A stretch of 7,019 nt of DNA from Phycisphaeraceae bacterium (GCA_028281485.1 JANQJT010000192.1:1-7019), one strand, 5' to 3'. Counted from the first letter of the stretch, positions 1-6,314 are shown. Program-made: numbers and translations. Notes: generated by a model from the sequence alone, not told the origin.

Positions 1-1283
1 ACGATCGGCTGCCCCTTGGCGGCGGCCACGGTGCCCGGTTCTGTCGAGACGATCGTGTTGGATGCGACCGAATCGGTTTCCTCGGCGAGCTGGTCACGCT
101 GCGGGACCGTCATCGCCCAGTTGGTCGTGTTCTTAGAGTCGTAGGTGTCGTAGTCCACCGCGTCTCGGCCGAGCGTCACACCGTTACCCGCGCGTCCGTC
201 GTGATCACTGTAAGCATCCGATCCGTCGGACCACAGACCGGCGGTGTCTTGATCGGCCCTCTCATCCGTGATCCCTCTTGACCAATACTCGGTCGTGATT
301 TCAGTTCCGCTTTGCAGCGAGATCGCGTTTTCTTGGCTGCCGGAGTTTCGAGTGCTCGTGTTTTGATCGTGCATCGCGACTTCTTGGCCGCTGGCATCGG
401 CACCGGCGTAACCGGCGACCACGCCCCGTTCGCTCAGCGCATCCAGCTGGCTGGTTCGGCCCGCTGAACGTGATCGATGCGGGTCTCTACCATCAGCAGG
501 TTGCTCGTCGGCAATGGCGTAACTTCTGCGATCGTAGCGCTCGACGACGCCCCGGTCCCATGTGCCGAAGTCGTCGGCCTGCTCAGCCAATCGCAAATCG
601 ATTGATGAGTCATCTGAATCGATCTTCTTGTTGAACGTTTCGCCGCCGACTCCGGCGTATCGGTAATCCAATGTGAAGGTGGCGTGTCCATCTCCGTCGG
701 CGTCGGCCTTTTCCTGTCCCTCTGCCAACCCGTCGCGGATCGTCTCGGCGGACTGCTGAGGCAGTCGTCGGTCATGCGTGTCGACTGGGTCTTTTGAGCT
801 TTCCAGACCGTAAAGCAATCCGGCATCGTCACCCCAGCGATCGTCGGGCGGGCCTGTCGGTACGGGTGCGTCGGCCACCTCGGTGCCTTCGAAGTCGGCT
901 TCGGATTTGTGCAGGGCGATCTCGGGTTCGTCGCGGCTGCCCAGCGACGGCAGGAGGACCGTGATGCCCAGGCCGAACAAGAGCACGGCCGCGACGGCGC
1001 TGATCGCGCGGATGGTATAGATCACGCCGCTCGGTTGCACAGCGGGAGGCTCGGGCGTGTGGGCTTCGAGTTCGAGGAGTTTTTGGCGACGCGTTTCGTC
1101 CAGCGTCGGCGACTCGGCGGTCGCGCCTTCACGGATCAGGTTCACGGTCAGTCGCATGTCGCCGAGCTGTTCGCGCAGCAGCGGATCGTTATCGAGATAG
1201 GCCAGCAGCTTGTCGCGCGTCTCGGTGTCGAGTTCGTCGAAGATCAGCTTGGTCAGCAGTTGTTCGGCTTGTTCGCGGTTCAT
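1..1283 (-). CDS. Putative membrane anti-sigma factor with long acidic extracytoplasmic region (partial, C-terminus off left edge)
   Basis: An open frame reads leftward from ATG 1283 to the window edge, giving 427 codons without a stop. An alternative ATG lies at 1289, but AGG sits directly against that codon and 6 nt before ATG 1283, so 1283 is the better start. Residues 1-90 are charged and helical, opening MNREQAEQLLTKLIFDEL, with no HxxxCxxC zinc motif; I see no cysteine in the whole visible part. Residues about 91-114 form one hydrophobic segment (AVAAVLLFGLGITVLLPSLG). After it come over 300 residues rich in D, E, G, S, T and Q that look disordered and match no domain I know. The gene follows an ECF-type sigma factor on the same strand, and a cytoplasmic helical N-terminus plus one membrane pass is the usual anti-sigma layout. 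The anti-sigma role is inferred from context and topology. In planctomycetes such proteins may carry a C-terminal von Willebrand A or other sensor domain, but that part is outside the window. Confidence 0.7.
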   Translation of the reverse strand, partial: MNREQAEQLLTKLIFDELDTETRDKLLAYLDNDPLLREQLGDMRLTVNLIREGATAESPTLDETRRQKLLELEAHTPEPPAVQPSGVIYTIRAISAVAAVLLFGLGITVLLPSLGSRDEPEIALHKSEADFEGTEVADAPVPTGPPDDRWGDDAGLLYGLESSKDPVDTHDRRLPQQSAETIRDGLAEGQEKADADGDGHATFTLDYRYAGVGGETFNKKIDSDDSSIDLRLAEQADDFGTWDRGVVERYDRRSYAIADEQPADGRDPHRSRSAGRTSQLDALSERGVVAGYAGADASGQEVAMHDQNTSTRNSGSQENAISLQSGTEITTEYWSRGITDERADQDTAGLWSDGSDAYSDHDGRAGNGVTLGRDAVDYDTYDSKNTTNWAMTVPQRDQLAEETDSVASNTIVSTEPGTVAAAKGQPI

Positions 1284-1360
1284 GTTCATCCTGCCCGGGC
1301 GGCTCGCCCTAACGGTTCGCGTCCCGTTTCTCCCTGGCTATGGGTCCAGACGTTTGGCGG

Positions 1361-1398
1361 GTGGTGTTTTTGAGAAATCCCACGACTTGTGGTGTTTT
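1361..1398. repeat. 10-bp direct repeat in the sigma/anti-sigma gap
   Basis: GTGGTGTTTT occurs at 1361-1370 and again at 1389-1398, start-to-start distance 28 bp. Both copies lie in the 138-bp non-coding gap between the end of the sigma gene and the start of the membrane protein gene. On the transcribed minus strand the repeat reads AAAACACCAC. It could be a protein-binding site, an RNA element in the leader of the second gene, or chance. I see no terminator hairpin with a T-run in this gap, so the two genes can be cotranscribed. Confidence 0.45.
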
Positions 1399-1421
1399 CT
1401 CCGGTCTTTGAGGGGTGGGAA

Positions 1422-2021
1422 TCAGATCGTGTCGGTGGATCTGAGCTTGCGGGCCAGGTCGGCCAGGCCCTGGTTCAGGCGGTAATAGACGTTGCCGACC
1501 GATAAATCCAGCACATCGCTGATCTGGCGCAGCGTCAGGCCGTCAACCACCTTGAGGCGGATGATCTGGCGCTGCGGTTCGGGCAGCGATTCGAGCTCGC
1601 GCATGGCCCGGCTGACGGTCTCTTTCTGGACGAGGTCTTCCACGGCCCGGGTCGGCTGATTGTGTTGGGCGTCGGCGTGGGCCTTGTTGACCAGCGTGTC
1701 CTGTGAGTTGGCCCGGCGCAGCTTCTTGCGGCGCCAATCCATCGCGAGATTGTGGGTCACGCGATACAGCCAGCTGGTGGTGTTCTGGATGGCCTCGCCG
1801 CCGGCGCTGTGCTGACGGTGCAGCCGGAGGAACGCTTCCTGCACGATGTCCTCGGCGTCGGCGGCGGCGTTGATGAGGCTGCGCGCGTAACGGAGCAGCG
1901 GCGTCTGGTGACGATCGATCAGCGCAGCGAAATCCGCAACCGGAGGCTGCGACGCGTGCGGAGGATCGACAGCGCCGGTTGTTGATTCCTGCTGGGATGA
2001 GTCCATGACGAGTCCGTTCAT
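1422..2021 (-). CDS. ECF-type RNA polymerase sigma-70 factor
   Basis: A protein of 199 residues from ATG 2021. It directs RNA polymerase to a specific promoter set and is probably controlled by the membrane protein encoded next to it. Region 2 is clear: a helix with DAEDIVQEAF at about 55-64, then SWLYRVTHNLAMDWRRKK at about 83-100, the -10 recognition and melting part. Region 4 spans about 146-189, with LPEPQRQIIRLKVVDGLT and the helix-turn-helix LRQISDVLDLSVGNVYYRL, which reads the -35 element. Regions 3 and 1.1 are absent, as usual for ECF factors. The frame stays open upstream to GTG 2105, but that stretch (LRWASFSIQPLKTG...) looks like leader sequence, not protein; ATG 2006 is another possible start. 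None of the starts has a strong Shine-Dalgarno site. A weak -10-like TATACA lies at 2068-2073 on the minus strand, without a good -35. The ECF subgroup cannot be told by eye. Confidence 0.9.
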   Translation of the reverse strand: MNGLVMDSSQQESTTGAVDPPHASQPPVADFAALIDRHQTPLLRYARSLINAAADAEDIVQEAFLRLHRQHSAGGEAIQNTTSWLYRVTHNLAMDWRRKKLRRANSQDTLVNKAHADAQHNQPTRAVEDLVQKETVSRAMRELESLPEPQRQIIRLKVVDGLTLRQISDVLDLSVGNVYYRLNQGLADLARKLRSTDTI

Positions 2022-2140
2022 GCCAACTGTAGCTCTAGACGCGCGCGGCGCGCCTGTTTTGAGAGGCTGTATAGAAAAAGACGCCCAGCGAAGGGTTAAG
2101 TTCACCGCGACGACACCGTGGTATCAAATACGCGTCTGAG

Positions 2141-2162
2141 CCCGTAAAACGGGTGTTGTCAA
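2141..2162 (-). promoter_or_regulatory. Hairpin next to a consensus TTGACA, upstream of the sigma gene
   Basis: CCCGT (2141-2145), AAA, ACGGG (2149-2153) forms a perfect 5-bp stem with a 3-nt loop. On the minus strand a perfect TTGACA (2162-2157) sits just before it. With a 17-bp spacer the expected -10 would be TCAGAC, a poor match, so a housekeeping promoter is doubtful. The element lies between the tRNA gene and the sigma gene, both on the minus strand. It could be an operator, part of a promoter for the sigma gene, or a weak end signal for the tRNA transcript; no T-run follows the stem. Confidence 0.3.
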
Positions 2163-2224
2163 AGTATCGGGTGGGGTGCGGGTCCAAGCGGCGATGGTGC
2201 ACGCCGGCCGGTTGCGTGAATCAA

Positions 2225-2298
2225 TACCCCCGGCAGGATTCGAACCTGCGACCTATGCTTTAGGAAAGCATTGCTCTATCCAACTGAGCTACGAGGGC
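2225..2298 (-). tRNA. tRNA-Arg, anticodon CCT
   Basis: A complete 74-nt cloverleaf. The acceptor arm pairs GCCCTCG with CGGGGGT and ends in a G1-U72 wobble pair; the discriminator base is A73 (2225). The D arm is GCTC/GAGC with A20, an arginine identity base. The anticodon stem ATGCT/AGCAT closes the loop TTCCTAA, so the anticodon is CCT and reads AGG codons. The T arm GCAGG/CCTGC encloses TTCGAAT. The variable loop is short (AGGTC). CCA is not encoded (TTG follows the discriminator), so it must be added by the CCA-adding enzyme. No other tRNA is nearby, and no integrase is visible that would use this gene as an attachment site. Confidence 0.97.
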
Positions 2299-2308
2299 GT
2301 TGGGTTCA

Positions 2309-2337
2309 ACGGTATCCATGGGCACAGCGGGGGTCAA
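2309..2337 (-). promoter_or_regulatory. Probable promoter of the tRNA-Arg gene
   Basis: On the minus strand TTGACC (2337-2332, five of six matches to the -35 consensus) is followed by a 17-bp spacer and TACCGT (2314-2309, three of six to the -10 consensus). Transcription would begin near 2302, only a few bases before the tRNA's first base at 2298. A second TTGACC lies at 2361-2356 on the same strand. The -35 and spacing are good and the -10 is weak. Confidence 0.45.
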
Positions 2338-2393
2338 CCGGGTTTAAGCCCTTGCGGTCAAGCGTTTTGCCGGAGCGCCGATCGGGGTCTACG

Positions 2394-3443
2394 ATGTGCG
2401 GTATGGCTTGGGAATCCCGCATCGAATCTCCCGTGCGAAGGCAGCACTTCGTCACCGCGCTGATGGTGGGGTTGCTGGCTGCGGCGACGGCGATGGCGGC
2501 GTGGTACAGCCATTCTCATCGGCAGCGCATGGTCACGTGGACCCACGCGCCGTTCACCGTGGCCTTGCCGGGCGCTCATCTATCGCGACCGATCGTGGAA
2601 CAGGGCGAGATGGTAGCCGAGTTCTACGACCGATCCGACACATTCCCGCGGACGCGCGTGTACCGCATCGACTCACCAACCGTGGCGCTGCCGATCGAGA
2701 TCGCCGAGCGGTTGGAACTGCACAGCGGGTGGACCGATCAGCGTTCTTACCAGGTCGGGCCCGCCCACGTGTTGCAGGCTTCGAGCGTGTTCTTCAATCA
2801 AACCGAGGGAACCCTGCGAACGTATCTGCGCGTCCAGACGATCTCCACTGTTGACGCGAACGCGTACCTCGTGATCGTCACCGACTACTACCACACCGAC
2901 CAGACCGATCACATCGAGCGCATCCAGCGCATCGCACGCACGATCGAAGACAAGCGATTCGTTCCTATCGAGCGCGAGCGCGTTGATCTGGGCGGCGTCA
3001 GCTGCGAGCTGCCCGAAGGCGTGATCGGTTTCGAACACGACGAGGCGTCGCGCAGGCGGGACATGACGCTGCACGTCGCCCCCGAACGATCGGAGCATTT
3101 CTACCGTTTGCGGATTTCTGTGCCGACGATCCCCGAGGACTTGGCGGGTTTGTCGGCGCAGGAACTGTGCGGCGAGTTGGCCAGGCGACAGGTGGCAGAC
3201 GTGTGGGGGGACGAGCCGCCGACCGATGCGACCGACAGCATCCGACACGGGCGGCGACAGATCGAAGTCGTGCACCTGATGGGTGTCACCGGTCGCAAGC
3301 GATACGACCTGTGGGCGGTGCCGATCGACAACGATCGCGTGCTGACGATCCAGGTGATCGCCGACCCGCGGTCGTACGTCGAGGCGAGCCGAATCGCCGG
3401 CTGGATTGCCACCCACGCCCAAGCCGATATACCCGAGGAGTGA
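2394..3443 (+). CDS. Membrane-anchored hypothetical protein, possibly two tandem Mog1/PsbP-like domains
   Basis: The open frame extends upstream to 2271, inside the tRNA gene, so the start must be later. ATG 2394 has GGGG 6 nt upstream (2384-2387) and gives 349 residues; ATG 2403 and ATG 2463 are alternatives. Residues about 19-38 (FVTALMVGLLAAATAMAAW) are an N-terminal anchor or uncleaved signal, so the rest probably lies outside the cytoplasmic membrane. The remainder seems to hold two similar halves, about 52-186 and 197-343. Each begins with a strand ending in LP-G (FTVALPGAHL; VSCELPEGVI) and ends with a hydrophobic strand and a helix (YLVIVTDYY...RIARTIE; VLTIQVIADP...IAGWIATHA). That outline recalls small alpha/beta Mog1/PsbP/DUF1795-type domains, but this is by eye only. 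I do not recognise the protein family. It is followed after 25 bp by another exported protein with a similar domain, probably in one operon. Confidence 0.75.
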   Translation: MCGMAWESRIESPVRRQHFVTALMVGLLAAATAMAAWYSHSHRQRMVTWTHAPFTVALPGAHLSRPIVEQGEMVAEFYDRSDTFPRTRVYRIDSPTVALPIEIAERLELHSGWTDQRSYQVGPAHVLQASSVFFNQTEGTLRTYLRVQTISTVDANAYLVIVTDYYHTDQTDHIERIQRIARTIEDKRFVPIERERVDLGGVSCELPEGVIGFEHDEASRRRDMTLHVAPERSEHFYRLRISVPTIPEDLAGLSAQELCGELARRQVADVWGDEPPTDATDSIRHGRRQIEVVHLMGVTGRKRYDLWAVPIDNDRVLTIQVIADPRSYVEASRIAGWIATHAQADIPEE

Positions 3444-3468
3444 TCGAACAACCAGGGATTGGCATGCC

Positions 3469-4755
3469 ATGCAAATCATTAAAATAAATACGCTTACGAC
3501 AACCCTCTGCCTGCTGGCCGTCTCGGTTGCGACCGCGCAGGCACCCACGCACATCCCCCTGGACAGCCAGCGCTGGAGCGAGCGGAAATACGGCATCTCA
3601 ATACTGCCGCCGATCGGCACGAAGATCTTCCTCGACAGCATGAGCGACAACCTCGTGCGTATCCGCGACATCGACAAGCGCTACCAGATCACCGTCGCGG
3701 TCAAGCGTTCGACGCGCGCGCTGTCGCTCGAAGAGGTCGTCGCCAGCGCCAAGCAGCAGGTCAAGTACACCCATCCCCACGGGCAACTGCTCATCGATGA
3801 GCCCTGGAAGATCGCCGACCGCTCCGCCCGCATCATGTACTACCGGCTCCAGGCGGCGGGCCAACACGACCTGCTACTCGGTCAGGCGATCGTGGCGATC
3901 GCGCCGACCACGTACGCGGTGGTCGAACTGAACGGCAGCGGCGCCCACGCCGAGCTTCTGCGACCCACGTTTGAAGCGGTGCTCGGCTCAATGGAGATCG
4001 CCGACCAGCAGAAGCTCTCACAGATGCGTGCCGCGGCGATCGCGCGCAGCGTCCAGTGGCGCAGCACGCTGAACCCGCGCGACGAGGTGGCATCGGTTCA
4101 ACCCGAACAGTTCTTCCGCATCATGCGCGACAAGCAGGACATCGGCTGGATGCGCATCAAGCAGCGCTACGGCACGTACAACAACCGGCAGGGCCTGCAG
4201 GTCACCATCCACACGCACCTGGAGATCGGAACCGATCGATTCGACACCGTCGCGGACTACTTCCGGCCCGAGAAAAATCGCGAGCAGGAGATCTGGTCGG
4301 TGCGGTCGTCTCGCCGACCCGTCGTCGCCCAGCGGGCCAACGAGCGGGTCGAGACCGTGTTGGAAACGGGCTCGGGCACGCTGTCGACCGTTCAGGTCGT
4401 GATCGATTACCAGGCGGGCCGACCCGACCAGGAACTGAAGTTCCCCCGGCCCCAGAACGGCTACCTGGCCCAGGCGGACGCTTGGATTCTGCACCGCGTG
4501 CTGCCGCACGACACGCCGGCCGAGTACGGGTTTTACTGGTACAACTCCAACCTGCAGAAGATCACCTATCGCACGGACCGCGTCACGCCGACGCTCGACG
4601 GTTACGTGGTGCACAGCCGAACGGCGCCGGACCTGGCGGAGCTGGTCAGCCGATACGATGCGCGCGGCGAACTGCTCGAACGCGATCTCGGCCAGGGTCA
4701 GAAGATGGTCCGCAGCGATCTGAACACACTGAAGACGATCTGGAACATCCGCTGA
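3469..4755 (+). CDS. Secreted hypothetical protein, two-domain, possible periplasmic lipid- or envelope-related role
   Basis: A protein of 428 residues. ATG 3469 is chosen because it begins a good signal peptide (MQIIKI, a hydrophobic core TTLCLLAVSVATA, and an AQA cleavage motif at 23-25) and has AGGGA 10-11 nt upstream; the frame continues upstream to 3406 without meaning. ATG 3464 is out of frame. Residues about 37-178 resemble the halves of the preceding protein: strand YGISILPPIG, helix SLEEVVASAKQQV, then YAVVELNGSG and helix LLRPTFEAVLGSMEI. Residues about 212-428 are rich in beta strands, starting FFRIMRDKQDIGWMRIKQRY and ending YDARGELLERDLGQGQKMVR, in the style of periplasmic beta-sheet proteins such as the DUF3108 or LolA-like type. 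Those comparisons are impressions, not assignments. I see no catalytic motif. Its neighbour lies 25 bp upstream on the same strand, so the two probably act together in the envelope. Confidence 0.8.
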   Translation: MQIIKINTLTTTLCLLAVSVATAQAPTHIPLDSQRWSERKYGISILPPIGTKIFLDSMSDNLVRIRDIDKRYQITVAVKRSTRALSLEEVVASAKQQVKYTHPHGQLLIDEPWKIADRSARIMYYRLQAAGQHDLLLGQAIVAIAPTTYAVVELNGSGAHAELLRPTFEAVLGSMEIADQQKLSQMRAAAIARSVQWRSTLNPRDEVASVQPEQFFRIMRDKQDIGWMRIKQRYGTYNNRQGLQVTIHTHLEIGTDRFDTVADYFRPEKNREQEIWSVRSSRRPVVAQRANERVETVLETGSGTLSTVQVVIDYQAGRPDQELKFPRPQNGYLAQADAWILHRVLPHDTPAEYGFYWYNSNLQKITYRTDRVTPTLDGYVVHSRTAPDLAELVSRYDARGELLERDLGQGQKMVRSDLNTLKTIWNIR

Positions 4756-4780
4756 GTCTGAAACAACGCCGACAAAGCCA

Positions 4781-4802
4781 GACGCGCGCGTGACAACGCG
4801 TC
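4781..4802. other. Weak GC hairpin after the secreted protein gene
   Basis: GACGCG (4781-4786) can pair with CGCGTC (4797-4802) across a 10-nt loop, 25 bp past the stop codon of the plus-strand gene. No T-run follows, so it is not a convincing intrinsic terminator. It may still slow or protect the transcript end. The two operons on either side converge here. Confidence 0.25.
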
Positions 4803-4849
4803 GTGTCGAACCCCTTCATTATTCAATAGAGGCAGTGGCGTGTGTCGGA

Positions 4850-4906
4850 TCAGATCCAGAACGCCAGCGTCATGAGCAGGAACAGCCAGATGATTTTGCG
4901 TCTCAT
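4850..4906 (-). CDS. 18-residue hydrophobic membrane peptide (small ORF)
   Basis: The ORF reads MRRKIIWLFLLMTLAFWI and ends with TGA. It has a basic N-terminus and then about 14 hydrophobic residues, typical of a tiny inner-membrane peptide. Support for expression is unusually good for its size. AGG lies 6 nt before the ATG, with GGAG further up. An in-frame TAA sits two codons before the start, so it is not the tail of a longer frame. A promoter-like pair lies just upstream. It starts 55 bp after the recX stop on the same strand. Size and composition are like type I toxin peptides such as Ibs (18-19 residues), but it could be any small membrane protein, a leader peptide, or chance. I see no clear antisense RNA gene. 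The function is unknown. Confidence 0.5.
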   Translation of the reverse strand: MRRKIIWLFLLMTLAFWI

Positions 4907-4929
4907 GTCTTACCTATTCTCCAACTGGA

Positions 4930-4958
4930 ATTATACACCACGCATTGCCTGATCGTAA
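4930..4958 (-). promoter_or_regulatory. Promoter in front of the 18-residue peptide ORF
   Basis: A perfect TATAAT lies at 4935-4930 on the minus strand, with TTACGA (4958-4953, a weak -35) 17 bp before it. The whole promoter fits between the recX stop codon (4962-4964) and the peptide start (4906). Transcription would begin near 4923, giving a leader of about 17 nt that contains the Shine-Dalgarno site. A perfect -10 box is rare in DNA this GC-rich, which argues against chance. Confidence 0.5.
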
Positions 4959-4961
4959 AAC

Positions 4962-5627
4962 TCAGCGGGACTTTTCTTTTGTTAAACCGGGCAAGTTAGA
5001 CATCGCTGAACGGATATCATCGGGGCTGAAACCGCGTCGTGCGAGCAATCCATACAACCGGCGCCGTCGGACCGCGGGCTCGAGTTTTTGCATCGTGACC
5101 GTCTGCAAACGCTGCTCGGCGAGCTGGCGCGCAGACTCCGCTCCGTCGTGATCCTGTTCCGCCTCGTCGATCAATCGATCGATCAACTCACGCGGCAGCT
5201 TCTTTCGGATCAACTTGTAGCGCAGCAACCGCGGCCCGGCCGGCTTGCGCGATCGCTCGGCACGGATCACCGATCGCCCGTACGCCTGATCATCGAGGAA
5301 ACCACGCTCGGTCATCTTTTCGACGACCTCGTCGATCACCGCGGCCTCGTATCCCCGTCGGCGGAGCCGATCGATCAGTTCGCCCGTGCTGAACATGCGC
5401 TGGTTCAGCGCGTTCATCGCGTAACGCGTCGCCTTATCGGCCCCGAGCATGGCCGTGACGCGATCGGCCAGGTCGTCTGTCCACGCCATTCCCACCGTCA
5501 GATCGAGCTCGACGATGCGCCGGTGCGACATCGTGCCGATGTACTTGCCGCCGGCGCGAATGCTCATGCGCGCAGGATCGCGTTGTGTCGGCTTGATGGC
5601 GGTGATGCGCGGCTGACGATCGTTCAT
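4962..5627 (-). CDS. recX: Regulatory protein RecX
   Basis: A protein of 221 residues that in the known family binds RecA filaments and inhibits or tunes recombination and the SOS response. Visible features are an N-terminal beta-type lead (ITAIKPTQRDPARMSIRAGG, about 8-27), then the all-helical three-part RecX repeat. The first repeat is about 67-111, with ALNQRMFSTGELIDRLRRRG and the signature ERGFLDDQAY at 107-116. The second is about 117-155, with KPAGPRLLRYKLIRKKLP. The third is about 165-210, with LLARRGFSPDDIRSAM. ATG 5627 lies 3 bp after the stop of nth, and GGGG inside the end of nth supplies the ribosome site, so translation is probably coupled. Being downstream of nth, not recA, is a notable arrangement. 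The coding sequence is unusually rich in GATC. Confidence 0.92.
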   Translation of the reverse strand: MNDRQPRITAIKPTQRDPARMSIRAGGKYIGTMSHRRIVELDLTVGMAWTDDLADRVTAMLGADKATRYAMNALNQRMFSTGELIDRLRRRGYEAAVIDEVVEKMTERGFLDDQAYGRSVIRAERSRKPAGPRLLRYKLIRKKLPRELIDRLIDEAEQDHDGAESARQLAEQRLQTVTMQKLEPAVRRRRLYGLLARRGFSPDDIRSAMSNLPGLTKEKSR

Positions 5628-5630
5628 CGC

Positions 5631-6314
5631 TTACCCCACCCCCACCCGCGGACAGTCGGTAGCGATCGGGCAGTCGTCACACTTGGGCTTGCGCGCCGGG
5701 CAGATGCGCCTGCCGTGCCAGATCAACAGGTGGCTGAGCATGGTCCAGTTCTTGCGGGTAAACAGGGGCATCAGATCCCGTTCGACCTTGCCGGGATCGG
5801 TGTGCGTTGTCAGGCCCATGCGGTTGGACAGGCGCTTGACGTGTGTGTCGACGACGACGCCCTCGTTGATCTGGTAGGCGTTGCCGAGCACGACGTTGGC
5901 GGTCTTGCGCGCCACGCCGGGCAGCTTGAGCAGCGCGTCCATGTCGGCGGGGACCTCGCCGCCGTGGTCGTCGACCAAACCCTTGGCGGCGCCGCGGATC
6001 GACTTGGCCTTGTTGCGATAGAAGCCGCAGGACTTGACGATCTTTTCCACGTCTTCCTGCCTGGCCTTGGCCAGCTTCTGCGGCGTGGGGTACCTGGCAA
6101 AGAGGCCCGGCGTGGTCATGTTCACGCGTTCGTCGGTGCACTGGGCGGATAGGATGGTGGCGATGAGCAGTTCAAAGGCGTTTTGGTGTTCCAATGCGCA
6201 GCGGGCGTCGGGGTGGGCCTTGGCGAGCTTGCGGTAGATGCGCCCGGCGCGTTTTTTCGTGTCCGGGTCGGGGGCCGGTGTGGTTTTACGGGTTGTGGTT
6301 TTCTTTTTTGCCAT
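5631..6314 (-). CDS. nth: Endonuclease III, DNA glycosylase/AP lyase
   Basis: A protein of 227 residues that removes oxidised pyrimidines from DNA and nicks the abasic site in base excision repair. The helix-hairpin-helix is LPGVARKTANVVLGNAY (131-147), with the catalytic lysine at about 137. The catalytic aspartate is in VVVDTHVKR, at about 156. The iron-sulfur cluster cysteines are at 205, 212, 215 and 221, with the exact C-x6-C-x2-C-x5-C spacing of the family. LLIATILSAQCTDERVN (49-65) is the conserved substrate-side helix. The first 20 residues are a basic, T/K/P-rich tail (MAKKKTTTRK) longer than in E. coli Nth and probably unstructured. Upstream of ATG 6314 there is no clear Shine-Dalgarno site. 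The gene is the first of a pair with recX, and a GTG-started dnaJ-like gene is divergent from it. Confidence 0.97.
   Translation of the reverse strand: MAKKKTTTRKTTPAPDPDTKKRAGRIYRKLAKAHPDARCALEHQNAFELLIATILSAQCTDERVNMTTPGLFARYPTPQKLAKARQEDVEKIVKSCGFYRNKAKSIRGAAKGLVDDHGGEVPADMDALLKLPGVARKTANVVLGNAYQINEGVVVDTHVKRLSNRMGLTTHTDPGKVERDLMPLFTRKNWTMLSHLLIWHGRRICPARKPKCDDCPIATDCPRVGVG

Noticed and set aside
176..832. Two minus-strand frames (176-403 and 434-832)
   Set aside because: They are in a different frame from the continuous open frame that starts at 1283, have basic low-complexity translations, and need no separate gene.
909..1373. A 154-codon plus-strand open frame
   Set aside because: It is antisense to the membrane anti-sigma-like gene, whose frame encodes a coherent helix domain and membrane segment.
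2022..2105. An N-terminal extension of the sigma factor from GTG 2105
   Set aside because: The added 28 residues do not resemble sigma sequence, and the stretch contains leader-like and promoter-like DNA; ATG 2021 already gives a normal ECF length.
2225..2298. An integration site at the tRNA-Arg gene
   Set aside because: No integrase, no duplicated tRNA 3' end and no mobile gene is visible in the window.
2673..3677. A 334-codon minus-strand open frame
   Set aside because: It runs opposite the two exported protein genes and across their boundary; its protein is R/V/D/H-rich with no recognisable motif, while the plus-strand frames have signal sequences and ribosome sites.
4018..4614. A 198-codon minus-strand open frame
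   Set aside because: It is wholly antisense to the secreted protein gene and shows shadow-frame composition.
4790..4999. A 69-codon plus-strand open frame in the gap before recX
   Set aside because: No ribosome site, no motif, and it overlaps the recX end; the minus strand here has better promoter and ribosome signals.
5088..6152. A 354-codon plus-strand open frame
   Set aside because: It lies antisense to recX and nth, both with clear family motifs. It is rich in H, R, V and D, as expected from a shadow frame in GC-rich DNA, and has no domain.
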